The position numbers were made by a program, and so were the translations under genes. Positions 11,814 to 25,526 of a stretch of 64,000 nt of DNA are shown one piece after another (position 1 is the stretch's first letter; each line of letters opens with the position of its first letter). The stretch is from the NCBI GenBank assembly GCA_037367405.1, contig JAZKJV010000093.1, forward strand, positions 806,001 to 870,000, given 5' to 3'. The notes under the pieces were generated by a model that made no database searches, was not told the DNA's origin, and saw nothing but the letters and a program-made list of their open reading frames with translations. Origin of the DNA: Ottelia alismoides (Eukaryota > Streptophyta > Magnoliopsida > Alismatales > Hydrocharitaceae).

Positions 11814-12391
11814 TGAGCAGCCGACCTGAGCCTTGTTTAGCTCGTTAGCTCGACTCAATAACTTGGTAAGATAATAAATCATGCATACTTCTATCTATTC
11901 AACATCTTTCGTTGTATAGGTAAAGCCTTCGAACCTGAGAGAAAGAGAAATCAAATCCATATACTCATATGTTGAGCTTCCTTCAAATTAGTCATGAAAA
12001 AATATTTTTTTGCGTGCAAATTTAAAGGTAATTTGTCGTGGAAACAATGGACTATGTAGATCGTATTGGTAAGCTATTTTTGTCAACTTGTAAAGAAATA
12101 ATATAATCTCTGATAAAGTGTCAAAATTATTAAAATCAAGCCATTGAAATGTCGTCCCTTTTTTTAAAAAATCAAACCTTCTCTAAGTCCTAACCCAAAC
12201 TCTGGGAACCTTTGTACATTCATTACTATTTTGCTAGCAATGGTTTACATAACAGATGTTATATGTTGTATTTCTTTTAGCTTTACATTAATCGTTACTA
12301 ACTTTTACATCACATATATGGAGAAATGATTCGTCGATAATAAGACAACAATGAATACGTTAACGAATACTCACTACACAATAAAATCTAT

Positions 12392-12753
12392 GGGAAAAAT
12401 TGGACTGCCTCTGGAAGCTAACTTGGCTCCTCCGTCCAATTTTCCTCATATTTTTTTAAAAATACCTCCGTGGATTTTCATTATTATATCATATATCATG
12501 TCATTCGAATTTCGTGCGAAACAGAGACTCCTACGACCTCCATCCAAATGTGGTCGATTTCAATAATTCTGCGATCCTTAAAAAATGATTGTCTAGATAG
12601 TGGCCGTAGAAGTCTCTGCTTCTCAAGAAATTTGAATGACAGAGTATAGGGATATAGTGATGAATTTTTACAGATTCATTTTCAGAAAAATTTTGAGGAA
12701 AATGGCGTGGGGAGCCAAGTTAGCTCCCCCTAGGGGAAACCTCATTTCCCCCT
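12392..12753. mobile_element. Mutator-type MITE
   Basis: The left end GGGAAAAATTGGACTGCC pairs imperfectly with the right end, and both arms carry 'gctaacttggctcc'. Flanks contain AAATCTAT at 12384-12391 and 12754-12761, an 8-9-bp duplication. It is related in body sequence to the left half of 2124-2598. Confidence 0.65.
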
Positions 12754-13089
12754 AAATCTATTATAACTGCAGAAAATCTATTATAGTTTGTAATACTGGA
12801 GTTTTTTTTGCCAATACAAGCAATGCAAACATTTTGATCGTGATTTTTTTAAAGTAAGTTGAAGGTAGGTTGAATAAACATACTATATGAGCATAATTTG
12901 AGATAATATTATCAGTCAATATAGAGAAAAATATATTAGAATTAATTAAGGAAGTATACATATAATTTAAAAAAAGTCATGCTATGTTGGGAGAAAAGAA
13001 GAACTTATTTTATATGGTGTCCTATGGCCCTCTTATCAAGAGTTGAGAGGTCATGGGAAAATTGCATAAAGATGACAAATAAAATAATG

Positions 13090-13515
13090 AGTGATAAATA
13101 AATACACGAACATAAAACTCTCAACACTTCCTGAATATCATTACATGTAGAAATAATGTCATCAATATACACAAGGATAGACATTGTACCTTGTTGTGTC
13201 TTTTGTACAAATAGAGAACGATCCGAAGTGGATCGCCCGAATCCTCTCCGTTCTATTAGATTTGAGAGCTTTTGAAATTAAGCCTTGGGACTCTACTTAA
13301 GTCCATAAATTGCTTTATGTAGCCTACATACATACTCCCCCTCAGCAGCTAACCAAGGTGGTTGTTACAGTGAAGACCCATTTGCAGCTGACAATAAATG
13401 CTCCTTCTGGTGCTGTAACAAGTGTTCATGTTCCATGTGATTGAAGAGCAGCCATCTCTTCCTCCATTGCTAGCCTCCACTAACTTTCTTTAACTTAAGA
13501 GGGTTTTTACCCATC
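13090..13515 (-). pseudogene. Ty1/copia reverse-transcriptase relic
   Basis: Read on the minus strand with frame changes, this stretch gives copia RT signatures in order. The N-terminal block 'AMEEEMAALQSHGT' and 'CKWVF' comes first, then 'KAIYGLK', 'LIERRGFGRS', and the catalytic-site motif 'LVYIDDII'. Stops replace conserved residues (for example after YGLK), so it is dead. No LTRs are visible around it and gag, integrase and RNase H are absent. A LINE relic of the same orientation follows on the higher-coordinate side. Confidence 0.75.
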
Positions 13516-13599
13516 AAAGGGACTTTCAAGATGGAAGAGTGGTTTCCACCCCCTAGAGCTTTATGTAGAATGAGTGGAGCTGAGCAGAATCTTTAATAA

Positions 13600-14290
13600 A
13601 ATATTTTTAAACAATCGAACTGGCTAGTTTTGGACATTCAAGAAGGGTGATCGGTCCGCCACGAAAATGTGTAGCACTAACAATGTTTGGCAGATTTTGT
13701 AAGTAGAGCGTCGTTGAATGATCTGAGATTTAAAATACCCCATCCATCGTTTGATCTAGGTCTAGAGATTTTGGCAGAGGCAACCTTTGGAATTGCACGT
13801 TGATTAGAGTTTCCAACCTAAAGAAATTTACGTCTAATCTTATCAATCTGTTTGATGATGCCAATGTGCATCTTTAAACATGACATCACATGCATGGTAA
13901 GAGGAATGAGAGAGTGGTTTAGGAGGGTCACTTGAGCCCGTAATGGCAACATTTTTTGCTTTCCACCCTTGAAGTTTCTTCAAGAATTTAGAAACCACAA
14001 TTGTCCAGTCTTTTGACAACATCTTCTTTTTGGTCAATGGGAAGCTCAGATAGGTGATAAGGAATAATCCTTCATCCCATTTTAGAGTATTTTTTACTTG
14101 AAGAATATCCTCAAACTGTCTTTTGGATTGATGAATGAATAGCTACTTTATTCATTTTGAAAAAAAATACATTTTTGAGATCCCCATCTCTATATTCATG
14201 GAAAATTAGTATATCATATGCAAATTGTACATTTGTGATAATGGTGTCCATGCCCTTTTTGACGTATCCACGAAATGTTAGTGATTACAC
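13600..14290 (-). pseudogene. L1-type LINE ORF2 relic (RT C-terminal part)
   Basis: On the minus strand the conceptual translation shows 'VQFAYDILIF', a decayed form of the LINE catalytic block LQFADDTLIF in which one catalytic aspartate reads as tyrosine. It is followed by 'LPLTKKKMLSKDW', 'LQGWKAK', 'IDKIRRKFL', and 'GGWGILNLRSFNDALL'-like sequence after frame correction. These occur in the order found in plant L1 ORF2 proteins. Frameshifts and stops are present. Endonuclease and 3' end were not found nearby. Confidence 0.75.
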
Positions 14291-14391
14291 TTAATTCTAC
14301 ATTTAAGTTATCATGAGAATGAGATAAGATTTTGAAATAAAATATAAAACATCAGTACTTGGGACCAACAACGAGAATTTATATATGTTGG

Positions 14392-14656
14392 GGTTTTTAT
14401 CAGTTGTGCCCCTCTGAGATATTGCAATATCAATTATACACCTCCATTTTTTGAAATATCAGTTGTGCCCCTACCTTCTTGCAAAAATCATAGTTCTTCC
14501 CTTTTGTAATATCAGTTACGCCCCTACTTTACCTTAATAGAAGGACAAAACTGTGAATTTTGCAAGAAGGTAGGGACATAACTGATATTCCAAAAAAAAG
14601 AGAGGCATAACTGAAATTGTAATATCTCAGAGGGGCACAACTGATAAAAAAAACTC
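14392..14656. mobile_element. Mutator-type MITE with long TIRs
   Basis: Almost the entire 265 bp is an inverted repeat: about 100-bp arms, left containing 'tatcagttgtgcccctctga' and right its complement. A perfect 10-bp duplication TATATGTTGG flanks it (14382-14391 and 14657-14666). The TIR is related to the larger element at 5516-6568 and to fragments at about 25895-25975 and 31489-31545. Confidence 0.85.
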
Positions 14657-14666
14657 TATATGTTGG

Positions 14667-16588
<1,922 letters not shown>

Positions 16589-17066
16589 CCTTATCTGCTT
16601 AAGGGTACATACACAAACACAATAACTTGATAGATTATAATCCAATGAAAACTCTAATTTGACCCAAAAAAAGTACTAAACTATGCTATAAAACATAAGA
16701 TGCTTTGCATGTTGTAAGTGGATGTCCACATAGATTTTCATTATGCTTTGGCGTATTCAACTTAGGAGTCGTATTTATTGAACACAAATCAAAAGTCTTA
16801 ATCAATTGAAAAGAACATCAACCTAATCTCGTATCTTGAGTTGAAACCAATAGGAAATGCCAATGTTGATGTAATCAAACATCTTCTTTACATGTGATAA
16901 AGAATTAGTGGATGCATAATATCATGGCTGTCAAAAACTTTTTGATTCTTTTATACTGATTAGTTTTTATACGCCATGATTTGAGTCCTTTCTATTGTAT
17001 TTTCTTTTGAACTTTATATCTATTTTAACTCTTTTGTGAACTTTAAGAAGGGGCCAAGAATAATTT

Positions 17067-17274
17067 TGCAACTTTCCAGGCTTACGTCTCCGACCCGTTA
17101 TCGAGGAAAACTGGTCCTGACAACTTGTTAGATTTGGACCCAAATGGAACCGATGACAACTACCCAAAATACTTGAGCCGAAGTTTTCAAATAATAATCC
17201 CCACCACTTATAACCCACTCTCACACTTTGTGAGTTTTAGATGTGGGACTATGTTTGGGGGTATGGGTGTTACA
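17067..17274 (-). repeat. TRIM 3' LTR
   Basis: 208 bp; shares 'gtgagttttagatgtgggac' and 'ccgttatcgaggaaaa' with the other copy. Its outer end has diverged (TGCAACTTTCC against TGTAACATCCC). Confidence 0.88.
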
Positions 17275-17436
17275 ACCTCCCCCACTTATATTCGCAACGT
17301 CCTCGTTGAGGCATGACCTATCACCTATTCCCCCTGCACGCTCCGGGTAGCCATTTCCTTCATCTCTTTGCAGTGGTGGCTCCACCTCTCGAGTAGTCCT
17401 TTCCACTATCAGAGGAAAATTGATTCTGATACCAAT

Positions 17437-17643
17437 TGTAACATCCCGAGCTTAGGTCACCGATCCGTTATCGAGGAAAATCGGCCATGACAACTTGTTG
17501 GGTTTGAGCCCAACTGGAACCGTTGACAACAACCCAAAATGCTTAAGCCTAAGTTTTCAAGTAGTAATCCTCACAATTTATAACACACTCTTATACTTTG
17601 TGAGTTTTAGATGTGGGACTATGTTTGGGGTATGGGTGTTACA
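17437..17643 (-). repeat. TRIM 5' LTR
   Basis: 207 bp; adjoins the primer-binding site at about 17424-17436 and is followed by the target duplicate AATTT. Confidence 0.88.
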
Positions 17644-17648
17644 AATTT

Positions 17649-18898
17649 ATCACTACAAGATAAACCTCTTATAGCGAAAAATGCAAAACATTTCGTTTTA
17701 AAGTAAGTTGAATACAGATTGAATTAACTAAAATTACGTGGTATAAGTACTTTTATATAAAATAACGTTATTAACCAATAAATAAGGAAAATAATAATGG
17801 AATTAAAAATAAGCAATCTAAATATTTAAAAAAATGTTGTGGCGATAATTGATAACATATAACTCTAGTTTGTCGTGGTATATATACAGATGAAACATAA
17901 ACATTAAACAATGCATGGGGGATATATGCATAGTTGTGTAGAGCATAATGATTTTCATGTAATATACAATATTTATAGAGATATATGGAAGAAAATCACT
18001 AGGTTCGATTAATATTTTTTGAATATTATACCAAACTAGAGTCATTACAACAAAAGAAAATGGGCATAAGACAATGAATAATATAATATTCATTTTCATA
18101 TATTATGTAAATATGTGAACAACGGATTTTATTCATTGTAAAATTATTTTTTATCGCTTGAATTCACAATGAACATCATTTTCATAACTTTTTTTTGCAA
18201 AAATCATAGACATTGATTTTCTGTTAATTTGCCCTTCTAATCACTGGTATTGGAAACAAAAAAGACAACGAATATTCATTGTTGTAGGAATCTTTAATAA
18301 TGATTACTAATAATATTCGTTGCAAATTGCAATAATGAAAGATAACTTTGCAATGAATAATATTCGTTGTTATAAATTTAACAACTTGTATACTTATTAT
18401 AATATGATACGAGGTATGTGGTGGTTGAGTTTATAGCGGATGGTACCTCTACTTTAGACCTAATTTCTGGTAAAATTTCATTGAAAAATATTATGATATA
18501 AGGTATGTGGAATTTTCTTTGCGAATATGTTGTTCGAAGTTTCTAGAGTACATTTTGCAATTGCTCGAAAATCCAAAAATATCGTATATATACTATTGGT
18601 TGTATTTTATTTGTGTATTTTTGCATAATTTTTGGAGACTACTTACTGTATAAAAAATAAAAAATATCATTTTTGTCTCTTGCATTGTTCATTTTTTTAT
18701 TAATTCTCTATATCTCTAACAAATCTTGAAAAATTAGATTAATTGCCTTCATGTACGCAGTATACATATATTAATTGAAAAATTAATCATTGCAACTACA
18801 CTCAAAGACTCTGAAAGTCAAAATTTTAAAATATAATATTGTTATGCGACCCTTATACATTTTTGGAAAAATATAGCCATGATTTTAGAAGCACATGC
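17649..18898. other. AT-rich intergenic stretch
   Basis: No gene seen. 'cactacaagataaac' near 17653 and self-similar 'caatgaataatattcgttg' words (18060-18400) recall the sequence at 7311-7800, possibly a degenerate CACTA-derived repeat with no definable ends. Confidence 0.45.
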
Positions 18899-19573
18899 TG
18901 TTAAGGATTGGATATCAAGGCTCTTTGAAACTTTGATATCCTATTGATGTGCCGGATCGATGCGTAGGAGGTTGATAATTGTGAATGACAGTAAAGATAG
19001 ATAATACACCGAAGAAGAACAAACACACCAAAGGAGATGATCCCTTTCTTGGATCAGCTCTTTTCTTTACAACTAAAGAATAGGGTACAAGGATGAAAGC
19101 AACACCTTTGTGAGTTCTCGACGCCGAAGTGAAGAGCCCTAGGCTGTTGCGCAAAACACCCTACCAAGCAACCACAACACCGGAACAATACACGAGGGAG
19201 AAGAACAAGGGAAGTGGAACACAACCCACTCTCTTCTCACGCACACCTCGCTGGCTATTGCTCGACTTGGATGTGCTTCACAGAATGCACGTAGGACCAT
19301 TTTATAGGCCCGGAAAGCACGTCCGTTTGCATGGATTAAATAACCAATTACTAGTGCATGTCCGTTGGCTATTTGCATGGCACCATGATGGCCAATTACT
19401 TCATGGACAATTGCCATGCACTTCCGTTGGTCATGGCATCATAATGGCCAATGGCCAATTGCTCATCCGTTGGTTATTTGCATGGCATCATAATGGTCAA
19501 TTACTTCATGGCCAATTGCCATGCACATTCATTGATCCATGCTAAGTGCAGAGGAAGGCGAGGGAACTCAACA
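18899..19573 (-). repeat. Copia element 3' LTR
   Basis: 675 bp. It contains repeated 'gcatggcatcataatggcca' phrases, also present in the other LTR. Preceded on the minus strand by the polypurine tract at about 19574-19588 (complement of 'aatttccccctt'). Confidence 0.92.
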
Positions 19574-22500
19574 AATTTCCCCCTTCATGAGCCTTCATTC
19601 CAGCAATCTTCTTGCATTCTTGAAACTTCAACTGTGGTAGCCCTTTGGTGAACATATTTGCACCATTGTCATTTGTGTCCACCTTGTCTAGCTGCAAATC
19701 TTTTCTCTCCAATGCATCATGTATCCAGTGGTGCCACAACTCAATGTGCTTTGACCTAGAGTGAAACGTGGGATTCTTGCTAAGATAAATAGCACTCAAG
19801 TTATCACATAACAATACATATTTATCCTGTATGAATCCCAAACCATGCAGCAACTTTTTGCACCACAGAAGTTCTTTGCCAGCCTCTGTCACGGCCATGT
19901 ATTCAGCCTCTGTAGTGGATAACGCCACACTCTTTTGTAGCTTGGATTGCCAAGCTACGGCTCCTCCTGCGAGAGTGATCAAGTATCCTGATGTTGACCT
20001 TCTACCGTCAACATCACATGCCCAATCTGAGTCTGTGTATGCCATCATGTAGGCTTTACTTCCTCTGTAACACAAGCATTGACTGGACGTGCCTTTGAGA
20101 TACCTAAGAATCCATTTCAAGGCTTCCCAATGCTTCCTTCCTGGATTCGACATGTACCTGCTTACAACTCCCACGGCATGTGCAATATCTGTTCGTGTGC
20201 ATCATAGCATACATCAGTGATCCTGCAGCAGATGCATAAGGTATATGGGCCACACCTTGATGCTCTTCCTCAGTCTTGGGTGCGAGATCCTTAGTTAACC
20301 TGAAATGAGCAGCATGTGGGGTGCCAACTGGTTTGCACTCATTCATATTGTATCTCTCAAGTACCTTTTCCACGTACTTCTGTTGAGATATCCACAACCT
20401 GTGATTCACGCTATCACGGGTTATCCTCATACCAAGTATTTGTTGGGCTGCGCCTAAGTCCTTCATGGCAAATGACTTGCTTAGATCTTCTTTCAACTTG
20501 TTGATCTTGGTCTTATCCTTGCCAACTATAAGCATATCATCAATATATAGGAAGAAGAATAAGTTTCTCATGCCCATTACCTTGCACATACACGCATGTG
20601 TCAGCAGTGTTCCTTGTGAAGCTTGGTTTGACATGAAGCTATCAAAACCTCCTGTACCAATTTCGGGGTGCCTGCTTTAATCCGTATAATGACTTGTTTA
20701 ATCTGCAAACAAGATGAGTCTTCTTCTTGGATTGGAATCCCTCTGTCTGAACATGTACAACTCTTCCTCAACATCACAATGGAGGAAAACGGTCTTCACA
20801 TCCATCTTCTCTAGTTCAAGATCTAAAGATGCGACTAGAGCCAACACCATCCTGATGGAAGTCATTTTTACCACGGGGGAGAAAATCTCATCAAAATCGA
20901 TACCTTACCTCTGTTCGAAGCCTTTGACCACGAGACGTGATTTGAACCTTTTTGAGCCATCAGCTTCGTGTTTGAGCCTGAAAATCCACCTGTTCTTCAA
21001 GGCTCTGGCACCTTTGGGCAGGGGCACAAGGTCAAACACCTTGTTCTTTTTGAGAGCTTCCATCTCCTCCTGCATTGCTTTCAGCCAGTGCTCTCTGTCA
21101 CCATGTCTATTTGCTTCTTCGAAAGACTCGAGCTCACCATTATCTGTGAGCAATAGATACTGGTCGGGTGAGTATCTCTTGGATGGTATTACTGACCCTT
21201 GTTGAACTTCTCAATTGAGGTTGTTGTTCTGCTTCTACCACTGGTTCCTCGAGGGGTGGCATCCCCCTTCATCTCCATCTTCTATGGTGTCATTTTCCTC
21301 CCTAGCATCATTATGGGGGGCTTCTTCAAACAGGGAGGGCTCATCATCATGAGTCACGACAGGCTGTGGTTGTGGCTTAAGGATGTCATGGATTGTTTGG
21401 TCCTCTACAAATTTGACATCTCGACTTCTCACAATCTTCCTTTGAGTAGGATCCCACAACCTATACACATACTCATCTTGATCGTATCCTACAAAGATAC
21501 ACATCCTCGTCTTCGGGTCAAGCTTGGTGCGTTCATCATTGAGTACGTGAACATATGCAACGCATCCAAAAACTTTCAGGTGATCAAATGAGACATGCTT
21601 ACCTCTCCAAGCATGTTCAGGATAATCTCCATCCAATGGATGAGATGGAGAACGGTTGATCACATATACGGCCGTGTACAGTGCTTCTCCCCAGAAGCTC
21701 TTCGAAAGATTCGATTGAGAGAGCATGGTTTGTACTCTCTCCAACAGGCTGCGATTCATCCTCTCCGCAACTCCATTCTGTTGTGGGGTCTTTGGTACCG
21801 TCTTCTCCATGCGGATGCCATGGCTTCTGCAATAGCCCTCGAACGGCCCTCGATATTCTCCACCATTATCAGATCGGATGATTTTTAGTCTCCTCCCGAT
21901 CTCTCTCTCCACAGCAAGATGCCATGTTTTGAAGACGTCTAGTACTTGGTCCTTCGTCTTCAAGGCAAAGGCCCACACCTTCCTCGAGTGGTCGTCGATG
22001 AAGGTTACAAAGTACAAAGCACCTCCAAGCATCTTTACACCCATGGAGCACAAGTCTGTGTGCACAAGATCAAGTGTGTGGTCTTCTCCTTGACGTTCTC
22101 ATCTGAAATGATGTACGTCTTTGTTTACCAGCCATACAGTGGCTGCGAACCTTTGAAAGGACTTCGGTGGATGGAATGATATTTTTCTTGGAGAGAATTT
22201 GCATACCTTTCTCGCTCATGTGTCCCAGCCTCTGATGCCAAAGGCTTGTCTCATCTCCTTTGGCCGCATAGGTGCTCCCACATGACCGACCATGAGTCAC
22301 GTACAATGAGGCTTCCTTCTTTCCTCGGGCAACTATCAGAGAGCCCTTGGAGAGTCTCCATTCACCTCCGCTGAATTTGTTGGTATACCCTTCATCATCA
22401 AGTGTGCCAGTGGACAACAAGTTCATGCGCACTCCAGGGACGTGCCTCACATCGTTCAGATTGAGTTGGTGTTGTTTGACATCTCCAGAACCACTGTCCC

Positions 22501-23504
22501 GCGACCCGCAATAGGACAACTTTGATCATTGCCCATCCTTACCACGCCAAAGTCACCAGGCGTGTACGAAGAGAAAAGCTCCTTCCTAGATGTGATATGG
22601 AAGGAAGCACCAGAATCCACCACCATGTGGATTCTTGAAGAGAGATATTGCTGATCCAATATCCCACATGATAATGGCTTCTTCTTGGCTAGCCATGGCT
22701 GAAGAGCTAGCCTCACCGATTTCCCGTGCATCTTCTCTTCTAAGTTCTTTGCAGAACCTCTTGATGTGCTTTTTCTTCCCGCAGTTGAAGCATGTGATAT
22801 CTTTGCGGGGTCTTGACTTCGAGCGTCCTCGAGACTTGGTCTTCCCTTTGAGGACCATCATCACGATTCTTGTTGCGACCCTTTCGTTCATTCACCAAGG
22901 CTTGTGAATGATCCTCGCCGTGTTCCTTCCTTCTCAGCTCCTCGTTCATCATGCTATCCTTCACGGTGTTGAGGGAGAGCGTTCCACTTGACGTGGAATT
23001 GCTTAGGGAAACCACCAGTGTTTCCCATGAGTCAGGCAGCGAGCTCAGTGGAGAAGCGTCTGCATCTCATCATCGATGTCCATCTTCAAACTGGAGAGTC
23101 GGTTTACACATCTTGAAACCGACTCAGATGCTCGCTGACGGAGGAGCCCTGTTGGTACTTCAGATTCACCAATTTTGGATGAGAAATACCTTGTTCTGAG
23201 CCGTCCTTGGCTCGTATAAGGCTGTAAGCTTCGTCCACAAGTTTCTTGCATTTGTCTCCGTCGAGACATGGTGGAAGACGAAGTCCTCCACCCACTGGCG
23301 AATAAACGCTACGGCCTTGCGATTAAGCTTGGCCCATTCTTCATCCGATTTGCCCTCTGGCTTCTTCTCATCTCCTTCGATGGGGTCGTACAGATCTCTT
23401 ACAAATAAGAGATCTTCCATCCTTGGCTTCCAGATGGAGTAGTTGGTGGAGTTCAACTTTACCATGGCCATTGTCATCAATTGATTGCTTGAGCTTGAAT
23501 CCAT
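19574..23504 (-). pseudogene. Copia gag-pol polyprotein, frame-disrupted
   Basis: Starting at the ATG whose first base is 23504, the translation begins with a copia gag ('KLNSTNYSIWKPRMEDLL'). It continues with a CCHC knuckle (C-F-N-C, H, C; about 22785-22825) and a protease core 'DSGASFHIT' (about 22605). Then come an integrase HHCC region ('LWHQRLGHMSEKG', about 22225) and the integrase core with 'SDNGGEY' and 'QNGVAERMNRSL' (21235-22065). The RT has 'NRWIFRLK', 'YGLKQAPR' and 'YIDDM' (20540-21150). The RNase H has 'TDSDWA', 'STTEAEYMA' and 'DNLSAI' (19585-20174). At least five frame changes or stops interrupt it, for example after the RT N-terminus at about 20905 and within gag at about 23166. 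No intact protein is expected. Confidence 0.93.
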
Positions 23505-23544
23505 CTTCTCTTTATATCAACCACCACACTGCAGTCGAACCTGG

Positions 23545-23558
23545 CTCTGATACTAGAT
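23545..23558 (-). other. Copia primer-binding site
   Basis: The minus strand reads 'TAGTATCAGAGCCAGG' immediately inside the right LTR, close to the plant initiator Met-tRNA primer site TGGTATCAGAGC with one change. Confidence 0.8.
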
Positions 23559-24233
23559 TGTTGAGGATTGGATATCACGGCTCTTTGAAACTTTGATATC
23601 CAATTGATGTGCCAGATCGATGCGTAGGAGGTTGATAATTGTGAATGACAGTAAAGATAGATAATACACCGAAGAAGAACAAATGCACCAAAGGAGATGA
23701 TCCCTTTCTTGGATCGGCTCTTTTCTTTACAACTAAAGAATAGGGTACAAGGATGAAAGCAACACCTTTGTGAGTTCTCGACGCCGAAGTGAAGAGCCCT
23801 AGGCTGTTGCGCAAAACACCCTACCAAGCAACCACAACACCTGAACAATACACGAGAGAGAAGAACAAGGGAAGGGGAACAAAACCCACTCTCTTCTCAC
23901 GCACACCTCGCTGGCTATTGCTCGACTTGGATGTGCTTCACAAAATGCACGTAGGACCATTTTATAGGCTCGGAATGCACGCCCATTTGCATGGATTAAA
24001 TAGCCAATTACTAGTGCATGTCCGTTGGCTATTTGCATGGCACCATGATGGCCAATTATTTCATGGACAATTGCCATGCACTTCCGTTGGTCATGGCATC
24101 ATAATGGCCAATGGCCAATTGCTCATCCCGTTGGTCGTTTGCATGGCATCATAATGGCCAATTACTTCATGGCCAATTACCTGCACATTCATTGATCCCT
24201 GCTTTGTGCAGAGGAAGGCGAGGGAACTCAACA
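23559..24233 (-). repeat. Copia element 5' LTR
   Basis: 675 bp, same length as the 3' LTR. The 'cattttatagg' stretch (about 23958) may be the promoter TATA region on the complementary strand, but this is not secure. Confidence 0.92.
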
Positions 24234-24315
24234 CATCCCCCCCCAAAACCTATTTTGAAGATCCTTTGTTTTCCCTTTTAAACTTTTTAAAACCCAATTT
24301 TATCGTTATGTTTAT

Positions 24316-24618
24316 ATATATATATATATGATTTCTTTCAAATAGGACGTAGTTCTTCCTAAGTTCAGAAGGCCAACTCCTTTTTTGTATAAAACAGGAT
24401 GGTTTTAGTAGAATACATACACAATTTTGTATATAATGTGCAGTTTAAATGTTTGTATTATAATGCGCAGTTTTTGTATGCGGTTTTGTATTTATAACGT
24501 GCACCTATAATACAAACTGTATACGTATTCTACTAAAGTGTTCGTATTTTATACAAAAGGACGGCCTTCTTGAACTCAAGAAGGACTGCGTCTTATTTGA
24601 AAGGCCCCCTATATATAT
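24316..24618. mobile_element. MITE with about 80-bp inverted repeats
   Basis: The left arm with 'tttcaaataggacg' and 'gtagaatac' pairs with the right arm carrying 'gtattctac' and 'gtcttatttgaaag'. Palindromic 'tatacaaa' words fill the middle. TA-rich flanks make the exact ends and the duplication uncertain. Confidence 0.6.
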
Positions 24619-25070
24619 TCTAAAAATACCCACCAACACTTGAAATATAAAAAACTCAAAAATATGTTATTTATATTTATATTATATTTTTATTACATTA
24701 TTGTATACACACATATATATTAAAAATCCTTCTTTTCTAATTTTGTATATGTAAAGTGAAACAAATTATTTTTCTTTTATTATATTATAAAAAATTAATT
24801 GAAAATTTGAAGAAAAAGAAATTACAAATTTTAAAAAATAAAAAAATAGTTATTTTATTTACATATTATAATTGCGAAATAGAATGTCAAAAAAAAGATT
24901 TTAAATCAATTACAAAATAAAAAGATACATATAAGAATAATATTGATGCAATAACAAACACAAGGAGTTGGTGGTTGGACATAGGATTGGGTGAATTTGA
25001 GTAAAGTTGGTTTGTTCGCCTCCCAGAGTAGACCCATGACTTCCTTCTGGTAAATAAAGGGGCATTTATA
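24619..25070. other. AT-rich intergenic stretch, nothing recognised
   Basis: Very AT-rich with A and T runs; no exon or element terminus was found. Confidence 0.5.
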
Positions 25071-25430
25071 AAAAGGGGTTGGCAGAAATATTTTTATCCA
25101 GAATGGGTACAATGCGAAAATAATCCTCAAAATGGGCATATATCGGCAAACCATTTACCGTGGTATGGCAACTAGCTTGTCGTGCCACATGGCCGGACGA
25201 AAGGGGGTTGGAGACTCAAATTGTAGTGCCACATGGATGGACAGGAGGGGAGTTAGGGACTCAGATTTTCATCGCAGGCGGGTTTCTGCCGTCCATGTGG
25301 TACGACATACCGTTTGCCGCTCGAACAAGCGAAGCAACAAACGTTTTACCGATATATGCCTATTCTGAAAATTATTTTCAATACGTACTCATTTTGGGTA
25401 ATATTTTGCAAAGTTATTTTCGAAATAGGG
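25071..25430. mobile_element. MITE with about 75-bp inverted repeats
   Basis: The arms carry 'gggcatatatcggcaaacc' on the left and the complement of 'ggcatatatcggtaaaacg' on the right. The centre is GC-richer and includes two 'gtgccacatgg' phrases. The ends are imprecise and no clear target duplication was found. Confidence 0.6.
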
Positions 25431-25526
25431 AATAACTCGTTAAGAAAAGAAGCTTTAATACTTTACTGAATGGTTTGAATCGGAGCCGTAGTCCACACAA
25501 TAGCTCCTTCTTTTATTCCTTCGAAT

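Larger units (their letters stand above)
17067..17643 (-). mobile_element. Complete TRIM (miniature LTR retrotransposon)
   Basis: Two direct repeats of about 207 bp bracket a 162-bp interior, and the whole is flanked by AATTT (17062-17066 and 17644-17648). On the minus strand the LTRs run TGTAACACCC to GGGATGTTACA. Next to the right LTR is a methionyl-tRNA-type primer site (complement of 'ttctgataccaat'). Next to the left LTR is a polypurine tract (complement of 'cctcccccactt'). The interior codes for nothing, so movement would depend on another element's proteins. I did not detect a 5S-rRNA-like block such as that of Cassandra TRIMs. Confidence 0.9.
18899..24233 (-). mobile_element. Full-length Ty1/copia LTR retrotransposon
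   Basis: The element is 5335 bp with two 675-bp LTRs (TG...CA), a Met-tRNA-type primer site next to the right LTR, a polypurine tract next to the left LTR, and a gag-pol region in copia order (protease, integrase, RT, RNase H). Flanks CATGC and CATCC agree at four of five positions, consistent with a slightly mutated target duplication. By eye the LTRs differ at roughly 25-28 sites (about 96% identity), so the insertion is fairly recent. The coding region is nevertheless broken by several frameshifts. The domain wording resembles the Tnt1/Tork group; that lineage is an inference. Confidence 0.93.

Noticed and set aside
13843..14037. Small host protein on the minus strand
   Set aside because: Its sequence (LQGWKAK and the preceding LPLTKKK) is the C-terminal part of LINE reverse transcriptase.
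19129..19545. Plus-strand frames in the copia LTRs
   Set aside because: Present in both LTRs as antisense to the element, with no family match; they reflect LTR composition.
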